In this document: piece after piece, positions 35,345 through 47,521 of the stretch
Layout: each line of letters begins with the position of its first letter
How positions within the stretch are numbered: position 1 is the first letter of the stretch
Program-made: the position numbers and the translations under genes
Notes under the pieces: generated by a model
The model's input: only the letters and a program-made list of their open reading frames with translations
What the model was told of the DNA's origin: nothing
Database searches by the model: none
Assembly (NCBI GenBank): GCA_018907035.1
Contig: JACCIC010000040.1
Location: 1,829,501-1,893,500 of the forward strand
Length of the DNA stretch: 64,000 bases
Direction of reading: 5' to 3'
Origin: Sycobia sp. Sy_11
Taxonomy: Eukaryota > Arthropoda > Insecta > Hymenoptera > Epichrysomallidae

Positions 35345-37120
35345 GCAAATCATTGATATTGATTACAAAATTATTTGCAGTTATTAAATTCGGCAATTAA
35401 GCAGCGATTAGATATATAAGGTTCAATGTAAACATACGAGTAGTAGAGCAAAAAAAAATTACAAGATACCATACAAGTCAGATGGTCAATGCTGGTTAGG
35501 ATATGTATAATATTCTTTTTCGCAAACATGAACCCTATATTATTATTCATTTAATTAACAACGTTTAATAATAATTCATCATTATATCGTACAAAAATCG
35601 ATGCGATCACAACTTGTATTAACTTCACAGCATACTGCTTAGGAAATTTGTTAACATTTGAAATAATGCATAATTTTCATGTAAAAGTTAAGATGAAATT
35701 AAGATGAAAAAAAGACTCCTTATTACAAAAAGTTTAGTAATGAGAAACGAAAACCTAAACTGCTCATTCATGATTGAACAATTATAAGAAATGTATATTA
35801 AGAAAGTATGTAAAAAAAGAACTAATATTTTAACCAAATTTTCCTTACAGTTAGATATTAAAGTAAAAATTCTATATCTAAAATTATATCAATCAGATTA
35901 GTATTAAATAATAAATTATATAAATACTTTAATTTTTAATAATATTTTTATCTTTCCTTGAGAATATTGCTGTAATTGATAACGAGATTTGGATGAAACT
36001 ATTTTCAGTATGAGATAAGGCTTACAAGGGTCATCATAATTTTTGTTTATAATTTGTGATCGGCTATAATAGTGTTAAGAATAAAAATACCTTTAATTTA
36101 CATGATAATGTTAATAGAAAAATTAAAACGTGAGGAACTTTCTATAGACTGCGTAAAAAATGTCAAAACTTTGTATATGTAGAGAGTGCCACCTTATAAT
36201 CTACGAGCCAAGTTTTTTCTTTTCCAAGACATGCAAACCAATTCCACATAAAAGTTATTTAGGACATAAAGTGGTCACTTTTGTTTTTTTTTTCAATTTC
36301 AAATCATGAACTTCATGCTTATGGTGATGTGAAGAGTGGATTTTCTTGACGGGAAACCTTTTCTACACCGGATTCAAAAAGATGGGGAACTTTTAAGTTC
36401 AAATTCGAGGGTCAAATTGAGATTAAACTTTAAAAACTTCTATATAGTAAAGGGTAAAGGTTTTGGTAAAGATTTTGGTAAAAGTTTTACCAAACAATGT
36501 TTTGATTCGACCAACCATTTTAATGATGCAACAGTTAAAACACTTGATCGATAAAAGCAATTTCTCGAATGCTGTTGCAAACTCATAAAAAATAAAAGTT
36601 TATTAGTGACTGTTAGCAGTCTCATCGTGAATTTGATGAGACCGCTTTTTGTATCCAGTTTGACAAATGGGAGCTGCTAATTAAAAAAAAAAAAGCACTA
36701 TGATCTTCTAATGACCCTGAGAATGAAGTTTAAGGTCAATAGGACTAAGTCTATACATTTATCCTGCGAACTAATTGATGACCGTACTAACTATGTAAAA
36801 TTCAACAAATTGAAAAGTGAGTCTCTGAAAATCCACAGAAGATAGAGAAAAAAAAACGCGCCAAAAATGTTATGAAGAAATATAAAAATTGCACATAGGA
36901 TATAGTTACCTGGTATGAAGGCTTATAATAGAAAAGTTGCAGTTCATCATGTACATCAGGTAAGTTCCCGTAACAATCGCAAAATAATTATGTATAAATC
37001 CTGCTGATGTAATTTTTTTCAAGGACATGGTTGATTCGTCACCGTCTCTTCAAACCAACTGACCACTTTCGAGGCAAGATGAACTTTACTCAAAGTAACG
37101 CTATAATTTTCAAGGTCGAT
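35345..37120. other. AT-rich intergenic sequence
   Basis: No gene seen. A short imperfect tandem of GGTAAAGATTTT-type units occurs at 36448-36490. Confidence 0.55.
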
Positions 37121-37122
37121 AG

Positions 37123-37200
37123 CTGTGCGTGCGTGCGTGCGCGCGCGCGCGCACGTGTGTATGTGTGCGTGTGCGTGCGTGTGCGCGCATGTGTGTGTGA
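37123..37200. repeat. (GT/GC)n alternating tract
   Basis: GCGTGCGTGCGCGCGC-type sequence running into a GTGTGT-rich tail. Confidence 0.9.
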
Positions 37201-37339
37201 GTGGTATATATAGCGTTAAAGCAGGGTGCACCCGTTAAGGAAAATATTTATAGAAAGACATGTCTCCCAGCGCAGAGCCGCAAGCAAATATAGCGAGCAG
37301 ATCGTCAGTGCGCGCAAAAACGCATTAGCAAGCGCCCGG

Positions 37340-37663
37340 AAAATGGGCAGAGGGGGTGTGCGCTGAGGAAGAAGGCGGGAGAGAGAGAGGGAGAGAGAGA
37401 GAGAAGAAGCTCGCAGGGGATGCCAGCTCCAATAACTCCGGTATCTTCTTCGCATGCTCGTCTCCCCCAACCCCCTCCCCTCCTCACCGCGGAGCCCCCG
37501 CGATATCTGTCGGATCGTATATGCAAATCTCCAGGTTGGCTTAATTACGCGAACACGCCTACTATATATGGACGAACAGACCGGGTGGAGCGGCGGGGGG
37601 GGGGTGAATAGCGGATCTCGAGCTGATGGCAGCCGCGCGCGTCGGACGGGCGCAATGGGAGAG

Positions 37664-37715
<52 letters not shown>

Positions 37716-37770
37716 AGGGGAGAGTGTGGGCGAACGCAACGGGAACCGGAACTCGATATATTTTACGGCG
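37340..37770. repeat. Purine-rich block with (GA)n arrays
   Basis: Purines dominate the + strand. It contains GA runs at 37378-37405 and a longer uninterrupted (GA)n at about 37670-37704. Confidence 0.8.
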
Positions 37771-37879
37771 ATAAGAAGAAGCTCGGCGGGTACGGGAGGG
37801 CGCGTCGGGAATGGGCCCCGCGAGAATAGCAAGAGCCAACCGACGATCTGCAGCTACAACGTCCTTACAAGACGAGAAC

Positions 37880-38165
37880 ATTGCCGCTGACGCTCTCGCC
37901 TCGCCCAACCCTTCTCCCTTTACCCCACCCCCCTTCCTTTCTGTTCACCCCTCGTCTTTCTGGCACCCTTGCGGCATGTGCTCACGGCTGTGAAATGCGG
38001 TACTGGTACATGTATCTATCTATCCATCTATATATATCTATATATACTCTCCTCATCTACCCTACCGCGAAGTCTGTCTGTATTCTCCATCTTCCTTCTC
38101 CTCACTCTCTCTCTCCTCTCTCCTCTCTCTCTCTCTCTCTCTCTCCCTCTCTCTCTGTATATAAT
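37880..38165. repeat. Pyrimidine-rich block with (CT)n array
   Basis: The mirror composition of the previous block: CCCTTCTCCC-type sequence and a (CT)n run at about 38092-38157. Confidence 0.8.
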
Positions 38166-38412
38166 ACCTTGCTCTCTACCTCTTTCTATTCTCCATTTGT
38201 TTACTCATCTTTTTTCATATATAAAATAAATTCCAAAATTAAGCAAAACGTCCACTTAAGAAAATTCGCGATGGAAGACGCAGTTTTTTTATTAGAAGCA
38301 TATTTGACCCGCGCGTATGTATTTATTCCCTGATTTTTATCCTTCGATCATTTAAAAATGATGAGCTAAAGTAAGCTTGAAAATCAACAGTTGTTCGTTA
38401 CTATATATAAGG

Positions 38413-38637
38413 ATGAAACTCTTGTATGCACTGGTTATGTATATCTGTACCGCAAAAATATCGACTTCACAATCACGTTCACGTTCCAACGATAAAAGCG
38501 TGGAAAAATTCTCTCACAACTCCCCCGCCATTAAATCAATGAATTCGGGCCGCTCTTTTAATTATACGAACACCTCTATATACATTTATATGCATGCACC
38601 GCTGTCGCATATATATATATATTCAAGAAACGTTTAA
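38413..38637 (+). CDS. Possible short secreted peptide frame
   Basis: An ATG at 38413 opens a 74-residue frame beginning MKLLYALVMYICTAKI, a plausible signal peptide, then a Ser/Arg-rich stretch. The C-terminal third is derived from TA/CATA low-complexity sequence, which argues against a real gene. No family is recognised. Confidence 0.12.
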   Translation: MKLLYALVMYICTAKISTSQSRSRSNDKSVEKFSHNSPAIKSMNSGRSFNYTNTSIYIYMHAPLSHIYIYSRNV

Positions 38638-38639
38638 TC

Positions 38640-39160
38640 TTTCGAACTAATTGTTTTTATTCCGACGCTCGCATTCCTCGCTTCTCCCTCCCTAGCCACC
38701 ACCCTACACCCCCCTCCCCGCGCCGCGACACAATTCGGGTCAGAACAATAAACGTTACGCAGGTGCGCTCCCATATTAACTTTCGACGCACATGCGCCCG
38801 CGCGCGAGCGCAGCCGAAGCCGAATTATTGCGCAACGGTGGCGGGCGCGGTGGCGGTGCTGCACTTGCGTTAAAATAATTCATTCGCAACGCGCAGCTTC
38901 TCGCGCGCGTTTTACGAAACCGCTCGCCCGGAGAGAGCCGCGTCGGCGCGATTTGGCGTATATATATATTATATAGGTTTCGTGTGCATTAACACGTTTT
39001 GCGCGTTAAAAAGGAGCTATATTCAGTCTCTCAGCCTCGCGTGTGGCGCGCGCGGCTTTTCATCGCGCGCGCGCGTTTATTGTCGCTCGATGGATATTAA
39101 AGCAGCGCGACGACAATTTGTATGTATAGATATATTGACGATGGAGTGTATAAAGATATA
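38640..39160. other. GC/CpG-rich island
   Basis: CGCGCGCG-rich sequence with frames open on several strands; no exon structure recognised. Confidence 0.4.
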
Positions 39161-39339
39161 TATGTGACGGTGCGCTTATGTATGGATATGCGGGCACGGC
39201 ACGATACCTCGGCCCATTTATTCAAATGGGCATATCGAAATGATCGACTGCTAACGTTACTACGCGCGTATATTATAGTCTAAAATTTTCACACTCGGGC
39301 GTGATTACGTTTGTATATTCTGGAGCCAGAAACTTTGGA

Positions 39340-40160
39340 CGATACAAACTGTTCGAACATCTGGGGGATTCGAATCGGTTCCGAATTCGAATATCTCAGT
39401 TCGTCAACTGCTCGAACGTTCCTGTGATATTTTGACTTATTTTTTCTTTGTTTGCAGTACAATATACGCAATTCTTGTTGACGGAAAATTGCATTGGAGT
39501 ATGCAAGGACTATTCATTGCAACTGAAAACTTTTTGATGTTCGAACAGTTCGTATGTTTTCAAAATCAAATGGTATCTAGCTCTAATTGTTTTACATGGC
39601 TGTTCGATGTATATTCCATTGGAACAGTTCGATCGACTAGAAGAGCTGAAACGCTCGAGCGGCTATGACGATTCTACCGGCTTGAGCGTTTCTTACGCTT
39701 GAAACAGCTAGAACTCTTCAAATGCCTTGGAATAATTTATGGTTCGAGCAAAAAAGTTTTAATCATACTATAAATGTCCATGTTCGAAGAAATAATATTC
39801 CTTATGTTGAAATTCGATATTTTTATGACGTCTACAAGTATTCAAACCAGTCGAACAGGTGAAACAGTGCGAGAATTTTATTCTCGCCCATATCTACAAG
39901 CTATTTCTCGGGCTATTCTCGAAATATTTCTGTAGTCACAAAATGATATATATATATATATATATGTCTACATGTCTACATTATTAGATATGAACAAAAT
40001 TCAATTGTTCTTTAGATTATCAAAATACTAGAGTGCGAACTGTGCAAACTGTTCGAGCTCTTTGAGTGCTCGAACTATCAACTATTCCAATTGCTTGAAA
40101 GCTCAATTGGCCAAAATCGACGAACAGTTTGAAATTCGCTCGAGCCTCGAGCACTTGCCG
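39340..40160. repeat. Cluster of GTTCGAAC-related palindromic motifs
   Basis: GTTCGAAC occurs in full at 39351 and 39539. Many one-off forms (CAGTTCG, GCTCGAAC, GTTCGAGC, AACAGTTCGA, CTCGAGC) recur over about 800 bases in both orientations. Spacing is irregular, so this is a degenerate dispersed motif field and not a simple tandem array. Confidence 0.45.
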
Positions 40161-40204
40161 CTTTCGACCTGTGAAAAATTCCCAACCCTAGAAGAGCAGT
40201 TGCA

Positions 40205-40275
40205 TCGGTCGGAGGTTGGACCCGTTCTAATGGGAAAGCCGCATGGTTTCGAGCCTCGAGTTCGAATCTCTGCCG
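40205..40275 (+). mobile_element. Weak tRNA-derived SINE-like B box
   Basis: GAGTTCGAATCTC (40258-40270) matches the polymerase III B box. A convincing A box is not visible upstream. It lies inside the motif field rich in TTCGA, so chance is a serious alternative. Confidence 0.15.
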
Positions 40276-40289
40276 AAGTTCCCAATTTC

Positions 40290-40890
40290 TATGATCGGTC
40301 CTATACCGTACGCGTCCCCTCCTCCATCGGAATGGCCGGCTTTTGGCCTAGCCGCGAGCCGAACTAACGGAAACGGAATCGTCGATTCGCATCGTATACG
40401 CTCCTCAATCGCTCATTCCGTCGCCTCGCATCGTCCAAACGTACGAGGCGGCTGAGCGACGCTCGCGGGGCGACGCACCCTCACCCGATAATTTCTCGAT
40501 AAAGCTCATTTCGTGGCTCTCGACGGCGGGGGCGTAGGGGGCGCGGGGGCAACGAATAATAATCCATTCTCCGCGCCCCCTTTCTCGCACGGCACTGCGC
40601 GCTACACTTAACGGCCTCGCTGGGAGGGGGGAAAGCCTTTCCGCCCGTCCGTTTATCGTCCCGTGACCGTTAAACCTGACAAACGCCCCGTTCAGAATGG
40701 CTGTATTCGTGGAGGGGGGGGAGCGTTTATTTTTGTCCTCCACCCGCGCGCCGGGTGGTTCCGCGACTCTCCTTTTCATCTCGCGGGTCGCGAGCGGGCC
40801 GTTTGTCAATTTTAATTGACGCCCCGAGCGCCGACGATTACAGAGCGAGGTAATCGCGGACGGGTGGATCGCGCGATATTAGCGCGGGGC
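40290..40890. other. GC/CpG-rich island with a palindrome
   Basis: A GC-rich patch with poly-G and poly-C runs and, near its end, the AT palindrome GTCAATTTTAATTGAC (40805-40820). No exon is recognised. It could be a regulatory element. Confidence 0.4.
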
Positions 40891-40999
40891 TGAGTTATTC
40901 GCGCTATTTGTGGCAGGTGGGTGAAGGGGGTGGGGATAAGGTAGCGGTGCGCGGAATTGCTCGATAAACAGGGAGAGTTGCGAAGAAAAACATTGCGTG

Positions 41000-42670
41000 A
41001 TATATTTGTTTTAATTTTTTGTTTTTCAAGGTTGTTGAGTGAATCGTTTGGTTATTATTTGAATTAGACTTAATATTTTGTTTTTCAACATGATATTTTA
41101 GAGATAACGGAAGAAATAAGGACAAGAAATGTGTCTAAAAAGGATTTTAGAGGGCCAAATCAGCAATAAATGTTTTAGTTGTAAAAATCAGCAATAAATA
41201 TCAAAGATGATGGAATTGTGCACCCATGATTTTTAAAAATTGTTAAATATTCAAAAATATTTTTCGATTATTACAGAGACATTATTCTTCTTCGTCATCT
41301 TTTATGAATATGTAATGTGTGCGAGAAGATAAAAAAACAAATTAAAATAAAAAATCAAAATAAAAATAAATGTCATTCTGTAACCGACCTATCGACCATT
41401 CCGAGTCGACTCGTTGTACGTGTGTATTTTTGTAAAAGGAGTTTTGATGTCCCTATAATAAATAAATAGGTAATGGAAATTTTACGATCTAAAATTACAT
41501 AAGTATCGCTATTTTTCATATGACGAAAAAGTGTCATCAAATTTGAAAATCCATACTAGCCGTTACTTTTCAAAAAGATATCTAAATCCATCAACTAATA
41601 CAACATTTTTTATTAGTATTTAATTTTTTTTAAAAGTTAATTTAAATTTTAATATTTTTTAAATTTTTTACTTATATTTTTATAAATTATTTAAGAATTA
41701 ATTTCAATGAACATTTTATATAAATCATATTCTTTTCATATTTTACATGAAAATACTAAAGAAATATTATTATTTGAAAGTAGAGTTTAAACATCAAAGT
41801 CTCACTTTTTCATTTGAAAATTAAAACACTTAAAATAATAGTATTTCATAGGAACTAGAAAAACATAGCTGGATACATATTTTTTATAAACGTCGAAGTT
41901 TCAGTAATTATTTCTATGAAACAGAAATCATAGTTAAGAATATGTAAACGAAAAACTCATCAAGGCTAGCTGTTCAGAAACAATTGCTGTTGTGCCACCG
42001 TAGAAGGCATAAATACAGTCCAAAAGGAAAAGAAAATTACATTTAAAATTTATTTCTCATTTACCGTAAGTATAATTAATTATTCGTGGTAATTCGACTG
42101 TATGTACCACGATAAACTAATTATATCCCTGTACTTCGGTCTTTATATAGGTCCAAACGTTATGTTCACAGCGCTAAAATATACATTGTATCAAGATTTT
42201 TTGTCTACTCCTAAATCCGATTATTACATACCAACGTAGAATCCTATGCCACCTAATAATTTATATATTATATATTATTATTATCATCTTTTTGAAAACT
42301 TCATTTAGTAACTCTGTCAATAATATACTTGTATAACACCCGAATATTTTACTTTACTAGCAATGAATAATATAATATGAACCTATCTTTAAATGAAAGT
42401 CTAAATGAAAAAGTAATATCAAAACTTCTTTGAATTAAAACCATAAAACTGGTTTATCGTAATTTTATGGAAACAATACATGTAAATCACTTTTGAATTT
42501 TTATTATTTTTTTCATTTTTTTTCGATAGTCGATATTATTAGGAAACAGGATAACATCGTTTAACATTGCCCCTTGCTTAATTTTTCAATATCAATATGT
42601 GAGTAAGCTCACATTTTTGACTTTAAAATAAAAAAAAAGAATATAATTAGCTTATGAGAGAGGGTATCAC
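41000..42670. other. AT-rich intergenic sequence
   Basis: Very AT-rich with no coding-like frame on either strand. Confidence 0.55.
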
Positions 42671-42679
42671 GTACTCCAA

Positions 42680-42997
42680 CAATCCAAATATTTCACGACT
42701 CTTGCAATGGATACAAGCAACACGGGGCTATCCAACCCCAAATATTAAGATATAGGTCATCGACGCAGTATAAGAAGTATTTTAAACACATGATAAATCA
42801 GCGCTTCTCGCGCATAAAAAATGGAAGCGCCCTCGGTCTCATTCGTACCAAAGCTCCCACCTGTACTCGAGGCGAGCATCCGAACTCACGTGTATAACAT
42901 ATACGACACTCCAATATACTATTCTACTCTATCCATAATCCCGCGTATTCATTAACTTATATATCTCACCTACCAAGTTTTGCACTTATACCTTCGG
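42680..42997 (+). repeat. Left inverted arm
   Basis: It pairs with 46580-46945 in opposite orientation. The best-kept segment is about 42895-42995, where CAATATACTA, GCGTATTCATTA and AGTTTT are shared in register. Confidence 0.6.
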
Positions 42998-43086
42998 GTC
43001 GCAATCACTAGGATGCTTACGCAACAAAATTAGTGATTAGCGGTTGGGTAGTGAGTAGGTGGATAAGTAAAATCACGGTAAGCGAG

Positions 43087-46000
43087 ATTCTATGATACAC
43101 GAGGCAAATATATACACGTTATCTATAAATGTATACACGTTATCTAAAAATTTACAGGCTGCCGACAAATATTTACAGGTTATCTACAAATATATACAAT
43201 TTATCTCAAAATATATACACGTTATCAACAAATTCACAGGTTGTCTACAAAAATTTACACGTTGTCTTCATGTCTACGATTATATACACGTTATCTGCAA
43301 GTATATTCACGTTATCTACAAATATATACACGTTATCTGCAAATTACAGGCTGCCGAAAAATATTTACAGGTTATCTAGAAATATATACAACTTATCTAC
43401 AAATATATACAGGTTATCTACAAATTCACAGGTTGTCAACAAATATTTACACGTTATCTACAAATTTATAGGTTGTCTAAAAATATTTACATGTTGCCTT
43501 CAATTATATACACGTTATCTGCAAGTATATTCGCGTTATCTACAAATTTACAGGCTGCCGACAAAGATTTACAGGTTATCTAGAAATGTATACAACTTAT
43601 CTACAAATATATACAGGTTATCTATAAATATATACACTTTATCTATAAATATATACACGTTATCTAGAAATATGTACGCGTTATCTACAAATATATACAC
43701 GTCACCTGCAAATATATACACGTTATCTATAAATTTCTAGGTAGACTGCAAATATTTAAAGGTTATCTACACACATATATATTATATATATATTATATAT
43801 ATATATATATATGTTGTCTAAAAACATTCACATTTGCCTTCAATTACATACCACGATTTCTTACGATTATATACATTTATCTACAACATATTACCTATTA
43901 TCTTATAATATATACGCGTTATCCACGAACAGGACGGTTGCACTAAAACCTTTACCACGTCTCTCAATTGTATACATGCTGATCACGATTATATAACGTT
44001 ATTGCAAATAGATTACACGTCTCATTACAAATGTATATACCATTTACGGACAAAGTTCTAGTTGCCGCAGATCATTTACACGTTTCTTTAAATAATACCA
44101 CGTATTTACAAGGCTCTATCAGTCTACAAAAGAGAGATATGGATTTTAACATCATCTACAAATATATACGTGGCCTAAAATCTGTACACGTTATCTTGTG
44201 AATTTATATACACGTTATCTACAAATATATACACGTCATCTGCAAATATATACACGTTATCTATAAATTTCTAGGTTGACTGAAAATATTGAAAGGTTAT
44301 CTACAAATATATAGGTTGTCTAAAAACATTTACACGTTGCCTTCAATTATATACACAATATCTACGATTATATACAAGTTATCTACATGGCGATATTAGT
44401 CCATAAAATAGAGGTATATATTTACACGGTATCTACAAATTTACAGGCTGCTGACAAATATTTACAGGTTATCTAGAAATATATACAACTTATCTACAAA
44501 TATATACAGGTTATCTATAAATATATACACTTTATCTATAAATATATACATGTTATCTAGAAATATGTACGCGTTATCCACAAATAGACAGGTTGCCTAA
44601 AACATTTACACGTTCTGTTCAATTGTATATATGTTGTCTACGATTATATACACGTTATCTGCAAATAGATACACGTCATCTACAAATGTATATACATTAT
44701 CGACAAATTTCTATGTTGCCTCAGATCATTTACACTTTGTTCTTAAATATATACACGTTATAACAATTATATACACGTTATTTACAAGGCTTTATCAGTC
44801 TACAAAAGAGAGATATGTATTTACACATCATCTACAAATATATACGTTGCCTAAAAATCTTTACACGTTGTCTTGAATTATATACACGATATCTACGATT
44901 ATATACACGTTATCTACATGGCGCTATTAGTCTATAAAATAGAGGTAATATTTACACGGTATCTACAAATTCACAGCCTGCTGACAAATATTTACAGGTT
45001 ATCTAGAAATGTATACAACTTATCTACAAATATATACAGGTTATCTATAAATATATACACTTTATCTATAAATATATACACGTTATCTAGAAATTTTTAG
45101 GTTGCCTAAAAACATTTACACGTTGCCTTCAATTATATACACGCTGTCTACGATTATATACACGTTATCTGCAAATATATACACGTCATCTACAAATTTA
45201 CAGGTTGCCGACAAATATTTACAGGTTATCTACAAATATATAGGTTACCTAAATACATTTGCACGTTGTCTTCAAATATATAAACGGTATCTAAGATGAT
45301 ATACACGTTATCTACAAGGCGCTATTAGTCTATAAAATAGAGGTAATATTTACACGGTATCTACAAATTCACAGCCTGCTGACAAATATTTACAGGTTAT
45401 CTAGAAATATATACAACTTATCTACAAATATATACAGGTTATCCATAAATATATACACTTTATCTATAAATATATACACGTTATCTATAAATATGTACGC
45501 GTTATCCACGAACAGACAGGTTGCCTAAAACATTAACACGTTCTCTTCAATTGTAGACATGCTGTCTACGATTATATACACGTTATCTGCAAATAGATAC
45601 ACGTCATCTACAAATATATATACATTATTGACAAATTTCTATGTTGCCGCAGATCCTTTACACGTTATCTTTAAATATATGCACGTTATAACAATTATAT
45701 ACACGTTATTTACAAGGCTCTATCAGTCTACAAAAGAGAGATATGTATTTACACATCATCTACAAATATATACGTTGCCTAAAAATCTTTACACGTTGTC
45801 TTGAATTATATACACATTATCTACAAATATATACACGTCATCTGCAAATATATACACGTTATCTATAAATTTCTAGGTTGACTGAAAATATTTAAAGGTT
45901 ATATACAAATATATAGGTTGTCTAAAAACATTTACACGTTGCCTTCAATTACATACACGATATTTACGATTATATACACGTCATCTACAAACATATACCC

Positions 46001-46515
46001 ATTATCTATAAATATATATACACTTTATCTACAAATATATACACGTTATCTACAAATTCATAGGTTGTCAACAAATATTTACATGTTATCTACAGATATA
46101 TAGGTTGTCTAAAAACATTTACACGTGTTCTTCAAATATATAAACGGTATCTAAGATGATATACACGTTATCTACATGGCACTATTAGTCTATAAAATAG
46201 AGGTATATATTTACACGGTATCTACAAATTTACAGGCTGCTGACAAATATTTACAGGTTATCTAGAAATGTATACAACTTATCTACAAATATATACAGGT
46301 TATCTATAAATATATACACTTTATCTATAAATATATACACATTATCTAGAAATATGTACGCGTTATTTACAAATTTTTAGGTTGCCTAAAAATATTTACA
46401 GCTTATCTACAAATATATAGGTTGCCTAAAAACATTTACACATTCCCTTCAATTATATATACGGTGTCTACGATTATATACACGTGATCTACAAGGAGTT
46501 ATCACTCTATTAAAT
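43087..46515 (+). repeat. 21-bp minisatellite array
   Basis: About 3.4 kb, roughly 150 or more units, is built on a 21-base unit whose core is ATATATACACGTTATCT followed by ACAAAT/ATAAAT/AGAAAT. Frequent variants are TTTACAGGTTATCT, TTCACAGGTTGTCT and ACATTTACACGTTGCCT. Because 21 is a multiple of 3, the + strand stays open over long runs as heptads of type TNIYTLS; the longest frame is 203 codons (43129-43740). I treat these frames as repeat artefacts. Larger segments recur (GGCGCTATTAGTCTATAAAA at about 44390, 44920, 45318 and 46178), giving higher-order structure. Confidence 0.95.
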
Positions 46516-46521
46516 AGATGT

Positions 46522-46524
<3 letters not shown>

Positions 46525-46576
<52 letters not shown>
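46525..46576. repeat. (TA)n tract at the right end of the minisatellite
   Basis: About 26 TA units lie between the last minisatellite units and the right inverted arm. Confidence 0.95.
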
Positions 46577-46579
<3 letters not shown>

Positions 46580-46581
<2 letters not shown>

Positions 46582-46945
46582 TAAGTAAGTTATAAGTAAA
46601 ACTGGGCAGGTCAGATGTAGAAGCTAATGAATACGCAGAATTATAGTTAGAGTGGAGTAGTATATTGAGTATCGTATCTGTTATAAACGCGATTTCGGAC
46701 GCACGCCTCCAAAATAAGTGGGGGTTCGGATACGAAGGAGATTGAACCGAGCGCGCGTCCAGTTTTTTAGGACGACAAGCGCTGATTTAGCAATTGTTTA
46801 CAAAATACTCCTTCTGCTGCGTCAGCGACCTGTATCAGTAATCGGCGGACTTATTCCTTCGTGCCAAATATAAATATACATTTGGGGTTTAGTGACGCCG
46901 CGCTCCTTCTATTCGTTGCAAAAGTTATGAAATATTTGCTTGGCT
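46580..46945 (-). repeat. Right inverted arm
   Basis: This is the reverse-complement counterpart of 42680-42997. It is slightly longer because of a few insertions, for example around 46845-46880. Confidence 0.6.
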
Positions 46946-47521
46946 GGAGTTTGTTGGCCACACGCGTCCTATATCGCAGCCACTAGGAAGTCTACGTGGT
47001 ACAGGGCCAATTTCTGAAAAAGATCACATTTAAAATGGAAAAATAAAATATTTTTCCTTCTCGTTCTCTTCAGTATTAAAAAAGAATGTTGAATGAAATC
47101 ATTATGAGCTACATAATTTAACATCAAACGATATGCATCAAAAGCTTCACTGTAATATGTACGAACACTTCACTTCTCAAGACGGCCATCACCATAAATA
47201 AGAAGAGAGAAAACAAAAACTTTCAAGCCGCATTTACTGAAAAGACAATATGTAAAAATATAGAATTTAGTAATACCGACTATTCCGATTAATTTTACTG
47301 ACACGTAATTTTAAAATAAATTGAAAAAAGTTTAGCTAAAGCAATGCGACGGTGGAACCAGTTCCGCAACCCCGTATTATCCAATGCAATCTTTCGACTA
47401 TCTTGAGCTCAATCTATGGGCTGCCACTAAAACGACCTCTCCGTCTGTTGCCTTAAACGAGACCAAAAATCATATAACAAGCCCACCCGCGTTAGGATCC
47501 GATCGTAAACACTAGTATTAC

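Larger units (their letters stand above)
42680..46945. mobile_element. Inverted-repeat-flanked minisatellite, putative foldback-type element
   Basis: A left arm (about 42680-42997) and a right arm (about 46580-46945) are inverted copies of each other, diverged, with small gaps. Between them lie about 90 bases of unique sequence, the 21-bp minisatellite array and a (TA)n tract. Reading the right arm in reverse complement, shared blocks in the same order are CAAATATTTC, TTGCAA, ACCCCAAAT, GACGCAG, AGTATTTT, AAATCAGCGCTT, CAATATACTA, GCGTATTCATTA and AGTTTT..CTTATA. No transposase frame is present. I cannot define target-site duplications. Two independent insertions of one repeat in opposite directions remain possible. 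Confidence 0.6.

Noticed and set aside
36336..36554. 72-codon + frame with GKGFGKDFGKSF
   Set aside because: It has no ATG and reflects a small imperfect tandem repeat (GGTAAAGATTTT-type) in AT-rich DNA.
37216..37908. 230-codon minus-strand frame
   Set aside because: It is driven by (GA)n and GC-rich sequence, giving Ser-Leu and Arg-rich runs, without domain or splice support.
43129..43740. 203-codon frame of TNIYTLS heptads as a real gene
   Set aside because: It follows from the 21-bp unit length of the minisatellite and is broken in neighbouring stretches of the same array.
42680..46945. CRISPR-like reading of the repeat array
   Set aside because: Units are contiguous 21-bp tandem repeats with no unique spacers, in an insect nuclear context with introns.
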